The notes: generated by a model not told the origin, from the sequence alone. Shown: positions 32,870-42,029, counted from the stretch's first letter. The stretch is 64,000 nt of DNA from Paraburkholderia humisilvae (GCF_902859855.1 NZ_CADIKH010000009.1:1-64000); one strand, 5' to 3'. Numbers and translations: made by a program.

Positions 32870-34765
32870 ATGATTCGCCGCGAATATAACGTTTTCACCA
32901 TGTGCAGCGGCCTGGGCGGTGGCGCTAAAGGATTCCAGGAAGCAGTGTCCCAGGTCGGCGCGAAGGTCGCGACGTGGCGCTGCATCGGCGGTATCGACAA
33001 CGATCCGGCAGCCTGCCGCGACTTCAAGAGCCTCGTCGGCGTTGACTGTACGCTGATGGATCTGTTCACGCGGGAGCAGTACACCGCATACAACAACCAG
33101 CCGCCGCCCGCTGATTGGCGCGAGGTTACTCCTGACGACGTGCGCCGTGCCGCGGGCTACAAGCATCCGCACTGCGTGTTTATTTCTTCACCATGCAAAG
33201 GAGCGTCGGGCCTCCTGCCCGAGGCTTTGAGTCGCACGCCGAAGTATCAGGCGCTGAACGAACTCACCCTGCGCTGCGTATGGCTGATGTGCGAGGCATG
33301 GAAGGATGATCCCGTCGAACTCATCGTCTTCGAAAATGTGCCCCGTCTGATCTCGCGAGCCAGGCACCTGCTCGATCAGATCGGGGACATCCTGCGCCAC
33401 TTCGGATACGTCGTTAACGAGACAACTCACGATTGCGGTGAAATCGGCGAACTGGCCCAGAGTCGAAAGCGGTTCCTGCTTGTCGCACGGCACGCTGCGA
33501 AGGTTCCGGCGTTCCTCTATCAGCCGACGACGCATCGCCTGCAGGGCGTCGGCACCGTGCTCGGGCGCATGCCCTTGCCCGGCGATCTGCGCGCTGGGCC
33601 GATGCACCGTATTCCCTCGCTGCAGTGGAAAACGTGGCTTCGACTGGCGTTTGTGGAAGCAGGAAGCGACTGGCGCAGCCTGAACCGGTTGAACGTCGAG
33701 GACGGAAACCTGCGCGACTTCCTCCTGGTGGCTGAAGGTCGCAACGGCCATCTCGGTGTTGCGCGTTGGGAAGACTCGGTTGGCACCATCGCCGGCAAGT
33801 CATTGCCCACAAATGGCATGTTCTCGGTGGCTGACATGCGGGCGCCCGCCGACGCCCTGCAGTACCGCAACTATGGCGTGATGCGTTGGGAAGATCCGAG
33901 CGGCGCGATCATCGGGGTTAAATCTCCAGGGCAGGGTATGTTCTCGGTGGCCGATGTCCGCACGATGCAGTCAGAGAGCTGGAATCACGGACAGAACTAC
34001 GGTGTCGTGAAGTGGGAGGATTCCGTGGGGACCATCAGCGGGCAGCAATACCCCAATCAGGGGAAATTCGCCGTGGCCGACGTGCGAACGGGTGTGAAGC
34101 ACAACAACTGCTTCCGCGTGGTGCGCTACGAAGAAGCGTCAGGCGTTGTGACGGGCGGCACCGGGCCGAGCGCGGGTGGGCAGGCGGTTGCCGATCCGCG
34201 GCCGCCTGCGGGCCCGCTTTTCAGCAAGTACAAGGTGTCGCAATGGGACAGCCACACCGGGACCGTGATCGGTGGTGACGATCAGGGCGCGTATGCCGTT
34301 GCCGATCCGCGTCCCGCTATCGAAAACGTCGCTACGGCGGGTCGGGATTCACGCGTCGCGGCAACCGCGCAGCTTCCCGCCGCGAACGAAAAGACGATCG
34401 CTGTGATCCGCGCGATGGACGGTACGTGGCATCGTCCGTTCACAACGCTCGAGCTCGCCGCATTGCAATCGCTTGTCGAACCCGAACAGCTGCAGATCGA
34501 TGCCGAAGAGAATGCCTGGCGCCGCAAGCGCGACTCAGCCGAGGGAACCCCGTTCACATTCAAGCTGGATGGGGATAGCGATCAGGCATGGCGCGAGCGT
34601 ATCGGCAACGCGGTGCCGCCGAAAGCAGCGAGGGCGGTTGGTATGGTGATGGGTACCACGCTCTTGCTTGCAGAGTCGGGTGAAACGTTCATGCTTTCGT
34701 CGACGCCCATCTGGGTGCGCCGGGTCGCCCTGGCGCTGACGCTTCCCGCCGTGGAACCGCAATGA
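32870..34765 (+). CDS. DNA (cytosine-5) methyltransferase with internal tandem repeats
   Basis: The 631-residue protein carries C5-methyltransferase motifs: I (FTMCSGLGGGAKGF, 9-22), IV with catalytic C109 (SSPCKG), VI ENVP (155-158), VIII QSRKRFLLVARH (197-208) and X IGNAVPP near the C-terminus. Between VIII and X, where the target-recognition domain belongs, lie about five imperfect repeats of roughly 40 residues (about 293-485). Each has the pattern W/Y-E-D/E-x-x-G-x-I/V-x-G ... G-x-F/A-x-V-A-D-x-R. The true start is ATG 32870 (GAGGAA upstream). Similar repeat-bearing enzymes are known from large phages. No restriction partner is adjacent. Confidence 0.87.
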   Translation: MIRREYNVFTMCSGLGGGAKGFQEAVSQVGAKVATWRCIGGIDNDPAACRDFKSLVGVDCTLMDLFTREQYTAYNNQPPPADWREVTPDDVRRAAGYKHPHCVFISSPCKGASGLLPEALSRTPKYQALNELTLRCVWLMCEAWKDDPVELIVFENVPRLISRARHLLDQIGDILRHFGYVVNETTHDCGEIGELAQSRKRFLLVARHAAKVPAFLYQPTTHRLQGVGTVLGRMPLPGDLRAGPMHRIPSLQWKTWLRLAFVEAGSDWRSLNRLNVEDGNLRDFLLVAEGRNGHLGVARWEDSVGTIAGKSLPTNGMFSVADMRAPADALQYRNYGVMRWEDPSGAIIGVKSPGQGMFSVADVRTMQSESWNHGQNYGVVKWEDSVGTISGQQYPNQGKFAVADVRTGVKHNNCFRVVRYEEASGVVTGGTGPSAGGQAVADPRPPAGPLFSKYKVSQWDSHTGTVIGGDDQGAYAVADPRPAIENVATAGRDSRVAATAQLPAANEKTIAVIRAMDGTWHRPFTTLELAALQSLVEPEQLQIDAEENAWRRKRDSAEGTPFTFKLDGDSDQAWRERIGNAVPPKAARAVGMVMGTTLLLAESGETFMLSSTPIWVRRVALALTLPAVEPQ

Positions 34766-34810
34766 CCGATGTCGCGATCAGCGCGTCAGAGGCAACAAGC
34801 GCAGCAGAGG

Positions 34811-34847
34811 GCCTTCTATCCGACCAGTCTTCGGTCGGATAGAAGGC
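34811..34847. terminator. Perfect 15-bp inverted repeat between convergent genes
   Basis: GCCTTCTATCCGACC (34811-34825) and GGTCGGATAGAAGGC (34833-34847) are exact complements around AGTCTTC. It lies between the methyltransferase and the leftward genes and is probably a bidirectional terminator, though without T tracts. Confidence 0.6.
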
Positions 34848-34870
34848 GAGCGGCTTCGCGCTGCAAATGA

Positions 34871-35029
34871 CTATTCTTCCCAAAACCACGAACGCTTTCC
34901 CCTCGACACGAGGTTCGTGCCTCCCGCCTCACGTCGCTCCATCACTCTGACGGCGCCGAAGTGACGTCTCCGCCATTCGATGGTCCCGAAGTGCTCCACC
35001 GAACTCTGGAAATGCATGGGCCGGCGCAT
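34871..35029 (-). CDS. Small hypothetical protein, 52 residues
   Basis: ATG at 35029 begins 2 bases after the stop of the 35032 gene, a coupled arrangement. The peptide is basic and aromatic (MHFQSSVEHFGTIEWRRRHF, later GTNLVSRGKRSWFWEE). It is shorter than usual gene-calling limits but protein-like. Confidence 0.45.
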   Translation of the reverse strand: MRRPMHFQSSVEHFGTIEWRRRHFGAVRVMERREAGGTNLVSRGKRSWFWEE

Positions 35030-35031
35030 CG

Positions 35032-36069
35032 TCAGGTCTGATCTGCCGATAGGGTCGGCATCTCGGAAAGAATCTCGTTGAAGCGCCGGAACGTCCAATG
35101 GTAGTCGTCGGAGCTCTCGATGGTTGCCCACTCCTGAGGGTCTTTCGCCGGCGGGCGACCGGCGTATGGGACGTAATCGTCTGGATACCACGTTACGTTC
35201 CGGTGTTTGAAAAGGCTCCCGCACAGGACTTTGCCGGCAACCAGGTGGTCATAGGCATCGTCGTCAATCCGGTAGCCGATCACATGGATATGGCACTTCT
35301 GGGCGAAAAACACCACCAGCTTGAGATAGTGCCTGGCGCGCCAGTATGACCACCGACCTTCCTCCCAGAGCTCGTATCGGGTAAAAAACTCCCCTCCGGG
35401 GAGTGCCCGCCGGCGCTCAATAACGGGAAGAACATGCGGCATGTGCCTTGCCGCCAACCCATCCTCGGTTTTCGCTTCCAGGTTCGAACTGGCGCCGGTT
35501 ACGAGGATCAGCTTGACGTCCTCGCCTGAGTGTTTGCCGGTCCACAGAATCTCCGCGGCCTTGTCCGCCGCCTTGTACCACATGTGGAGCTCGCCGGACG
35601 TCATCGTGCTGCTCTTTCCGGCGAGCCAATCGTACTTCACGCAAAACTCCTGCGCGATCGACTCGAGCCGTGGCGCCGTCAGCTTGCCGCGAAGCGCGTC
35701 CGGCGAGGAAAGGTCCGCAAGGGTGATTCCGAACCGCGTCAGGATCTCCGCAGCGGCCGGATAGGACAGATCGTGCTCCTCGATGAGAAGCGATAGCCGT
35801 TCGACGGTGCCCCGCATTGCTGCCTCGGCTCCATGCATCTGAGTCATGGCAACGCCATCAAGGATCGCGCCGGCCACACTTGCGATGGAGCCACCCCACG
35901 TCTTTGCGTAGGCCTCGAGGAAGGCGCGGGTATCGGGCCGGACCTGCACCGGAAAGCGACCGGGCTTGTCGGGCTCGCTTTCGAGCGCTGCCCGTGCCTC
36001 CTGATTGGCCGCCCCGATTAGCCGATAGATGATCTGCTGGAGTGAAAAGGATTTTCTGGTTATCGACAT
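35032..36069 (-). CDS. Hypothetical DNA-binding-like protein, autoregulated
   Basis: The 345-residue protein has an N-terminal region (about 40-75: FPVQVRPDTRAFLEAYAKTW) that looks like a ribbon-helix-helix or similar small DNA-binding unit. A long helical part and a C-terminal region rich in Trp/Tyr (YWRARHYLKLVVFFAQ, DDYVPYAGRPP) follow. Two identical-type 17-bp operators lie in its promoter, which suggests that this protein or a partner represses it. A role as effector plus regulator, for example in an immunity module, is open. No family is recognised. Confidence 0.65.
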   Translation of the reverse strand: MSITRKSFSLQQIIYRLIGAANQEARAALESEPDKPGRFPVQVRPDTRAFLEAYAKTWGGSIASVAGAILDGVAMTQMHGAEAAMRGTVERLSLLIEEHDLSYPAAAEILTRFGITLADLSSPDALRGKLTAPRLESIAQEFCVKYDWLAGKSSTMTSGELHMWYKAADKAAEILWTGKHSGEDVKLILVTGASSNLEAKTEDGLAARHMPHVLPVIERRRALPGGEFFTRYELWEEGRWSYWRARHYLKLVVFFAQKCHIHVIGYRIDDDAYDHLVAGKVLCGSLFKHRNVTWYPDDYVPYAGRPPAKDPQEWATIESSDDYHWTFRRFNEILSEMPTLSADQT

Positions 36070-36071
36070 GG

Positions 36072-36136
36072 TGAATCACTTTGATTCATGGTTTGTGATG
36101 ACGGCAATCTTATATGAATCATTTTGATTCAGTCAA
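36072..36136 (-). promoter_or_regulatory. Leftward promoter with two TGAATCA-n3-TGATTCA operators
   Basis: TTGACT (complement of 36131-36136) and TATAAG (complement of 36109-36114) are separated by 16 bp. That spacer is almost exactly operator 36115-36131. A second operator (36072-36088) sits between the transcription start and the ATG at 36069. Both have the form TGAATCANTTTGATTCA. This is a classic repressor layout. Confidence 0.75.
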
Positions 36137-36232
36137 GGATTGCGCCAATCGCAGGTAATCCGGCGATCTCATGGCTGTCAGGCGTCCTACGGTAGAATAT
36201 TGCCCCCGCACGCACATATCAGGAGTCGCCGA

Positions 36233-36739
36233 ATGAAATGGGTGGATCAGCAGGACTATTTTCCGTTCAAGGTAAAGCCGCGTATCGAAGGCGAATACAA
36301 CCTGCATCATGCGGACGGTGGCCCACCTACCCGCCACGAATTCCGGGCGGGAAATTGGGCCGTCGACACGGCCAGTTTCGTTGGGTGGAGCGGGCGACTG
36401 TGGCAGGCCGATAAAGTCGAGGTGGTGGAAGCGAAACGGCACTGCAGCAGATACCGGTCTGGCAAAAGTGAGTCGAAGAGCCGGCGTGTCGCCCTAAGCG
36501 CTGTTCGCGTTGCGCGGTTTTACGGGTCCCAAGGCAAGATCGGCCGCACAAAGGCAGTCCGCTTCTATCTCATTGCGCACCGGATCGACCCGACGGCTCT
36601 CAAGGATTGGGACCGCGCGTGGCAGGCGGCTAATGTGCTGAAACTAGGACCGGGGCGGCCGCTTATTGAGGCGCAGGTAGACCGGTTTTTCGGTAAGCGC
36701 GGCGAGCCGGTCAGGGCCGCGAGTCCGGCTTCGGCGTAG
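36233..36739 (+). CDS. Hypothetical protein, 168 residues
   Basis: ATG at 36233 follows AGGAG. A basic protein (MKWVDQQDYFPFKVKPRIEG, later RHCSRYRSGKSESKSRR) with a C-terminal alpha/beta stretch (AVRFYLIAHRIDPTALKDW). It is divergent from the 36069 promoter. The basic middle suggests nucleic-acid contact. No family is recognised. Confidence 0.62.
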   Translation: MKWVDQQDYFPFKVKPRIEGEYNLHHADGGPPTRHEFRAGNWAVDTASFVGWSGRLWQADKVEVVEAKRHCSRYRSGKSESKSRRVALSAVRVARFYGSQGKIGRTKAVRFYLIAHRIDPTALKDWDRAWQAANVLKLGPGRPLIEAQVDRFFGKRGEPVRAASPASA

Positions 36740-36818
36740 AGGCAAGCAGCAACGGCTGTCGCTTACAAATCCAGTCAGGACGCAGCGGGCGCGATCCTGT
36801 TGCCACACAGGAACGGAT

Positions 36819-37745
36819 ATGCCCATCGACGATGCGACACCGGATGTGCACCAGCTGCCTCCAGACCGCGCGATCCTGTTGCGAAATGAGACGTGCCCCT
36901 ATTGCAGTCGCCCATTCGGGCCGCTCCTGAAGGCAACCAAAGAGCACGTTATCGGTCGACGGTTCGTTCCGAAAGGCACGCTCGCCGGTCAGTGGAATCT
37001 GATCCTGAATGCGTGCATCTCCTGCAACCACGACAAGTCCGGCCTTGAAGATGACATCTCCGCTATCGCGATGATTCATGGCTTATCGGGTCAGTATGCG
37101 ATCGACGATGACCGTTTGCATGCCGAAACAAAGCGAAAAGCAGGGGGATCGCGCAGCAGGCAAACGGGAAAACTGGTTGGTGACAGCCAGGAAGCGATTG
37201 AACTGAAGGGTGATCTGGGGTTCGCCGGGTTTGCCGTGAATTTCACGGCGCCGCCGCAGGCAGATCACATGCGGATGTACCGGCTAGCGCATTACCACTT
37301 CCGTGCGTTCTTTTACTGGATGACATTTCAGAAGGAATCGAATCTGGGCGGCTTCGCGCCGGGACTGTTTTCGCCTCTCGCGGTAGTGCCGCGATCCGAC
37401 TGGGGAGCGGCCAGGGTACGTTGGTTCATGAGGCTTGTTCGCGACTGGCGGCTGAGGATCCAGGGAGTCGGCGCCGATGGTTTCTTCAGGGTGATTATTC
37501 GCCGCCATTCTGCGGATGAGCAGGTATGGGCGTGGGCAGTTGAATGGAATCGCTCGTTCCGGGTGATGGGCTTTGCGGGGAATCGGGACGTCATTGAGGG
37601 ACTGCTGACTCAGGCGCCCGAACAGCGTGCGATCTCCGTTCATCGGACGGAAAAGGAAATCATCCGGTTGCGAGCAGAAGAACCGCTTCCGCTCGATCAG
37701 GATGATCTGTTTGTTCCATTTTCCACAGCCGCCGATGACATGTAG
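36819..37745 (+). CDS. HNH endonuclease-like protein
   Basis: The 308-residue protein has a treble-clef HNH unit in its first 80 residues: CPYC (about 26-29), KEHVIGRRF with the His expected to be the general base, then LNACISCNHDKSG supplying the second CxxCN pair. The remainder (about 220 residues) has aromatic helices (MYRLAHYHFRAFFYWMTFQ) and a strand-rich end. HNH proteins of this size act in defence, in phage packaging or as homing nucleases. There is no packaging gene nearby; two DNA methyltransferases are within 10 kb, which makes a restriction-like role possible but unproven. Confidence 0.72.
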   Translation: MPIDDATPDVHQLPPDRAILLRNETCPYCSRPFGPLLKATKEHVIGRRFVPKGTLAGQWNLILNACISCNHDKSGLEDDISAIAMIHGLSGQYAIDDDRLHAETKRKAGGSRSRQTGKLVGDSQEAIELKGDLGFAGFAVNFTAPPQADHMRMYRLAHYHFRAFFYWMTFQKESNLGGFAPGLFSPLAVVPRSDWGAARVRWFMRLVRDWRLRIQGVGADGFFRVIIRRHSADEQVWAWAVEWNRSFRVMGFAGNRDVIEGLLTQAPEQRAISVHRTEKEIIRLRAEEPLPLDQDDLFVPFSTAADDM

Positions 37746-37879
37746 GCGACATTCCGGTACATGAGACGGATGTCGTAACTCGACTGCATGTGGATACGCA
37801 CGATGTAATGCGGAGGCGCGGAACGCGCATACCGTAAAATACGCAGTATCCAGCCATGCGGCGCTTTGCGGGAGGTCTT

Positions 37880-38596
37880 ATGTGCGGACGCTATTCGCGA
37901 GGTCAGAAGGATCTGTTTTACCTCGAGCCGCTGATGAGTGATGCGCTCGATCCTCGTTTCTCTGGACGGCCGGAGATTTTCCGGCCGAGCTGGAATGTCT
38001 CCCCCGGCACCCTGCAGCCAATCATCGGTCCGTCTGGCCCACGGCTGGAAGTCTGGGGGTTCAGGCCATCGTGGGCGGTGAATCGCAAGGTGCCCATGAT
38101 GATCAATGCGCGCCTCGACAAGGCGACCACGAGCACCTGGAAGGCTCTTTTCACTGCGGGCAGGGTTCTCGTGCCGGCAGACGGCTGGTACGAATGGCTA
38201 CCGATCGAAGGGAAGAAGCAACCCTATTTCATTCAGGCGAATTCCGGTGCTCCAGTCTACTTCGCGGGGCTAAGCACTGCGCGACCGGAAAGCGACATCG
38301 CACCTCCACCGGGAACGGTTTACGGCTTCGTCATTGTGACGGCGCCGGCGGAGAGTGGGATGCTCGACGTACACGATCGTCGACCGCTAGTGCTGACCCG
38401 CGAAGAAGCCAGCGAATGGTTGAACCCGGCAACGACGTTTGACGCAGCTGTAAGTCTGGCAAACAGCGCTGGAAAGTCATCCGATGACTTTCATTGGTAC
38501 AAGGTCTCGCCCGGGGTCAACCGGTCGGGTACCGACAGCCCGACCTTCAATGAGCCGATCGAGGCGTCGTCCGCTGCACAATCGCCGCGTAACTGA
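37880..38596 (+). CDS. yedK: SOS response-associated peptidase, YedK/HMCES (SRAP) family
   Basis: The 238-residue protein begins MCGRYS, so Cys2 becomes the N-terminal catalytic residue after Met removal. Other SRAP landmarks follow: PSWNVSPG, the Asn in MMINARLDKA, the Glu in DGWYEWLP, and the His in LDVHDRRPLVL. These proteins form a thiazolidine crosslink with abasic sites in single-stranded DNA and shield them. A plasmid copy fits single-stranded DNA entering during conjugation. ATG 37880 follows GGGAGGTCTT; the earlier ATG at 37856 would bury Cys2 and is rejected. Confidence 0.9.
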   Translation: MCGRYSRGQKDLFYLEPLMSDALDPRFSGRPEIFRPSWNVSPGTLQPIIGPSGPRLEVWGFRPSWAVNRKVPMMINARLDKATTSTWKALFTAGRVLVPADGWYEWLPIEGKKQPYFIQANSGAPVYFAGLSTARPESDIAPPPGTVYGFVIVTAPAESGMLDVHDRRPLVLTREEASEWLNPATTFDAAVSLANSAGKSSDDFHWYKVSPGVNRSGTDSPTFNEPIEASSAAQSPRN

Positions 38597-38613
38597 CCGC
38601 CGGAGGCTCCCCA

Positions 38614-39099
38614 ATGCGTCGAGTCTGCTTCTACGATTGCTGCTGCTGCGGGAGTGGTGGCGAAATCTCGAACGTCGCCGCATTTGCGGCGAGCGGCAGC
38701 ATTTGCCCGGAATGCCAGATGACCGTCGAGGTAGAGTGGCGCGATGTTCACGATGAGCCTGAAGTTGTGCTTCGGGCACAAGGAATTTCGATTGCGAGTA
38801 ACGAGATGATCGGTGTGGACTTCGACCCGGGCTACCTTCGTACATGCATGGAGTTGTGGAAGGCGGCACTGGATATGACCATACCGGTTCACGACGCCTT
38901 CAAGATTCATTTCATGGCAAATAGGCGCCCGCTGCTTGAGGGGTATGTTAAGACCGGGAATGCCTGGTTGATGACACTTCGATGCATGAGGACAACATCC
39001 GGTGGGGAAGCGCTTGACCAGCTTCGGGCAGAGATCAAGGAATTCATCGACTGGGCCGAAGATGGACTTCGAGCGCTTGACGCACTACGGCCGGGCTGA
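38614..39099 (+). CDS. Hypothetical protein with N-terminal zinc-ribbon-like cysteines
   Basis: The 161-residue protein has FYDCCCCGSGG and SICPECQM in the first 35 residues, a likely four-cysteine zinc ribbon. An acidic domain and a helical C-terminus (EALDQLRAEIKEFIDWAED) follow. A ribosome-binding site GGAGG precedes it. It is 17 bp after the SRAP gene and may be cotranscribed. Function is unknown. Confidence 0.65.
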   Translation: MRRVCFYDCCCCGSGGEISNVAAFAASGSICPECQMTVEVEWRDVHDEPEVVLRAQGISIASNEMIGVDFDPGYLRTCMELWKAALDMTIPVHDAFKIHFMANRRPLLEGYVKTGNAWLMTLRCMRTTSGGEALDQLRAEIKEFIDWAEDGLRALDALRPG

Positions 39100-39444
39100 T
39101 TCGAATTGTGAGCGGTGCGCAGTTCGTCGACGCGCCCGGCAATTTGCGGGCACAACGACGTACGCTTCCTGACGGGAAACTGGCGCGGCCATGCTCCGCC
39201 ATTCGCGTCGTATGAATTCTGAAAGTTTTATTCCATCACAGAGACACAGCTGGCCCAGAAAGGTCCCGGTTGGGTATCCACGCGCGATTTCTGCTTAAGT
39301 TTTCCCGTCAAGCGCCGTATACATCAGATGAAACCGCGCCCGTTCATTGTTGCTGCTTATCCTTCGTGCGCTTCCTCTCGAATAATCGCAGCGTAATGCG
39401 CCGGTGAACTGCTTTTTCGCTGCTCCGATTGAACAGGAAAAGTC
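39100..39444. other. Intergenic region upstream of the transporter operon
   Basis: It contains GCTTCCTGACGGGAAAC (39164-39180), a degenerate copy of the recurrent palindrome, without a matching -10 at 17 bp. AT-richer bases near 39210-39240 could hold the real promoter. No gene is supported. Confidence 0.45.
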
Positions 39445-40734
39445 GTGGAGCAAATGCGTCGCTGGAAGCCCCGTACGGGCACCTACGTCTTACTTCTGAT
39501 CTGCCTTCTCTACCTGCTTCAATACAGTGACCGCGTCAACATCTCAACGGCCGCGAGCGCGATCAGCCATGACCTCCACCTATCAAATACGCAGCTAGGC
39601 TTTGCATTTTCGGCATTTGCCTATCCCTATGCGATCGTGCAGCTTTTTGGCGGATGGCTCGCCGATCGCTTCGGACCGCGCCGCGTACTCACCCTGTTTG
39701 GCCTGATTGTCGCGCTTGCGTCAATGCTGACCGCTTTTGCTAACGGTCTCGTCATGCTGGCGGCTTTTCGCTTCCTGCTCGGACTGGGTGAGGCGCCTTC
39801 GCTGGCCACCGCGACGTCCGCGATGTCACGTTGGCTTCCCGCCGGTCGAAGGGGTTTCGCACAGGGCGTAACGCATGCCTGCTCAAGGCTCGGGAATGCC
39901 CTGACGCCACCGCTGGTTGCATTGCTGATTTCCTTATGGAGCTGGCGCGCAGCCTTCGTTTTCGCCGGCCTTGCGGGGATCGTGTGGGTTGCCGTGTGGC
40001 ATGGGTACTTCCGCGACGAACCGTCCGGTCATCGTGGCGTGTCGCCAGAGGAGCTTGCGTCCTTGCCCGAACGCGCTGATGAACACCGGCCGCAGATTCC
40101 AGTGCGCAAGCTACTGCGCCGAATTCTGCCACTGACGATTGTGGACTTCTGCTATGCATGGACGCTGTGGGTCTATCTGACATGGCTGCCGTCCTTCTTC
40201 CTCCACAGTTACCACCTCAAACTCAGCGATTCCGCGCTCTACACGGCCGGCGTATTCGTTGCAGGTATCTTTGGTGACACCCTCGGCGGCGTGCTTAGCG
40301 ACCGGATATACCAGCGAACCGGTGACCTTCAGAAGGCGAGGCGCAACGTAATCGTGACCGGCCTCGCGGGTTCGCTGGTGTTCCTCGCACCCGTTCTCCT
40401 CGTCAAGGATCTGACAATCGTGTCCGCGAGCCTGTGCCTCGCGTTCTTCTCAATGGAGCTGGTCATTGCACCGCTCTGGGCTGTACCGATGGATATCGCA
40501 CCGCGTTACGCGGGCACGGCGAGCAGCTTCATGAATATCGGCTTCGGTCTTGCCGGCATCCTTTCTCCGCTCACTTTCGGCTACGTACTTGACCTCACGG
40601 GTGACTGGCATCTGCCGTTTGCATTCTCGATCGCACTGCTTGTCGTCGGTATCGTCGTTTCATTCTGGATGCGCCCGGACCGCGCATTCTCCGACAGTGA
40701 AGTGATTGTGACGGAGAGGGCAGCTGCGCCATAG
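39445..40734 (+). CDS. MFS transporter, anion:cation symporter family
   Basis: The 429-residue protein has twelve predicted membrane helices and the family landmarks DRVNISTAAS in the first helix, GWLADRFGPRRVL (motif A) between helices 2 and 3, and FRFLLGLGEAPS in helix 4. It belongs to the group that imports sugar acids, phthalate and similar organic anions. The GTG at 39445 follows AGGAAAAG; ATG 39454 is an alternative. It is followed by the two aconitase X genes, so the substrate is probably the acid that the pathway dehydrates. Confidence 0.88.
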   Translation: MEQMRRWKPRTGTYVLLLICLLYLLQYSDRVNISTAASAISHDLHLSNTQLGFAFSAFAYPYAIVQLFGGWLADRFGPRRVLTLFGLIVALASMLTAFANGLVMLAAFRFLLGLGEAPSLATATSAMSRWLPAGRRGFAQGVTHACSRLGNALTPPLVALLISLWSWRAAFVFAGLAGIVWVAVWHGYFRDEPSGHRGVSPEELASLPERADEHRPQIPVRKLLRRILPLTIVDFCYAWTLWVYLTWLPSFFLHSYHLKLSDSALYTAGVFVAGIFGDTLGGVLSDRIYQRTGDLQKARRNVIVTGLAGSLVFLAPVLLVKDLTIVSASLCLAFFSMELVIAPLWAVPMDIAPRYAGTASSFMNIGFGLAGILSPLTFGYVLDLTGDWHLPFAFSIALLVVGIVVSFWMRPDRAFSDSEVIVTERAAAP

Positions 40735-40796
40735 AGTTGGAGCGCTGTCATCTGGTCAGGACTGTTCGATTCGTAGCTCCCTTCAGGACTCCAACC

Positions 40797-42029
40797 ATGC
40801 AACTTGATGACGAAGAAAAAGCGATGCTCGCCGGCGAAATGGGCGAGATAGCAAAACTTGCGCTGGAACACCAGATCCAGGTCGGCGACTTCTTCGGCGC
40901 ACGTGACTTCGTGCCAGTAACGCAGGCGCACATCATGGCCGATACCGAATCTCTCGGTCAGGCTGGCGTCATGTGGCTCGAGAAACTTGCCGACGCGAGG
41001 GACGGCAGGAACCAGGTACGCGTGCCGACCATTACCGACCCGCGGGGCACAGACTTTACGCATGCGGACGATCTTGGCCAGGCGAGCTGGATGCTCGAGC
41101 TCGAACGTCGCGCCATCGCCGCGTTCGAGAAGCTCGGTGTCGCCATGACGGACACCTGCATTAACTATCAAACGGTGCTTGCCGCAACACGCGGAGAGCA
41201 CGTTGCCTTCGGCGACACCGGCGTCGTCATCTACTCGAACTCGGTGTGCGGTGCGCGTTCGAATTTCGAAGGTGGACCGTCCGCACTGTCCGCGGGACTG
41301 ACAGGCCGTACACCGCGCTATGGCTTTCATCTCGAAGCGCGGCGTCAGGCCACGCTGCGCGTTCAGGTCGACTGGACGCCGCGCAAGCTCGACGAATGGG
41401 GTGCCCTTGGAGGTGTGATCGGCCGGCTCGCCGGCAACTACTGGCAGGTGCCTGTGATCGACGGCATCGACCGGGCGCCGACGTCCGACGAACTGAAGCA
41501 CTTCGGCGCCGCGATGGCAAGCTTCGGCTCGGTCGCGATGTTCCATATGGTCGGCGTCACCCCGGAAGCGCAGACACTTCTGGACACCGGGGGTGAAAAA
41601 CTGGCTCCACAACTCGTTGGCCGCGCGGACGTCGAGGCGCTGATCCAGAGCTATCGCGTAGACAGGAACGTTGATGTCGTCGTGTTCTCCGCGCCTCAGT
41701 TGAGCCTTTACGAGCTTCGCGCGCTTGCTGCGCTCTGTGACGGTCGCCAGTTCAAGGTTCCGCTGCTTGCCGTCACGAGCCCGCAGGTCAAACCGGACTG
41801 CGATCGCTTCGGCATTACGAGGCGCATCGAAGCGGCAGGCGGCACCGTGCTTGCGGGCATGTGCTTTTACCAGTCATACGCGCGAGAGATCGCAGAAGCC
41901 AAAGGGTGGAAGCGCCTTGCGACGAACAGCGCGAAACTCGTCAACATTCTTGGTGGATACGGCTACGCGCCCATGCTTGCGTCGATGGAGGCATGCGTGC
42001 AGGCCGCGGAAAGAGGGGAACTGCAATGA
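40797..42029 (+). CDS. Aconitase X, catalytic (large) subunit
   Basis: The 410-residue protein matches the AcnX large subunit: MQLDDEEKAMLAGEMG start, VPTITDPRGTDF, TDTCINYQTV, IYSNSVCGARSNFEGG and the C-terminal AGMCFYQSYAREIAEAKGW. Cys in these motifs would ligate an iron-sulfur cluster. Bacterial two-subunit AcnX enzymes studied so far include cis-3-hydroxy-L-proline dehydratase, with mevalonate-5-phosphate dehydratase in archaea. The hydroxyproline-type reaction is one candidate, not proven. The start at 40797 is chosen by family; the stop overlaps the next start (ATGA). Confidence 0.87.
   Translation: MQLDDEEKAMLAGEMGEIAKLALEHQIQVGDFFGARDFVPVTQAHIMADTESLGQAGVMWLEKLADARDGRNQVRVPTITDPRGTDFTHADDLGQASWMLELERRAIAAFEKLGVAMTDTCINYQTVLAATRGEHVAFGDTGVVIYSNSVCGARSNFEGGPSALSAGLTGRTPRYGFHLEARRQATLRVQVDWTPRKLDEWGALGGVIGRLAGNYWQVPVIDGIDRAPTSDELKHFGAAMASFGSVAMFHMVGVTPEAQTLLDTGGEKLAPQLVGRADVEALIQSYRVDRNVDVVVFSAPQLSLYELRALAALCDGRQFKVPLLAVTSPQVKPDCDRFGITRRIEAAGGTVLAGMCFYQSYAREIAEAKGWKRLATNSAKLVNILGGYGYAPMLASMEACVQAAERGELQ

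Noticed and set aside
40581..41612. 343-residue minus-strand frame opposite the aconitase X gene
   Set aside because: Antisense to conserved AcnX motifs.
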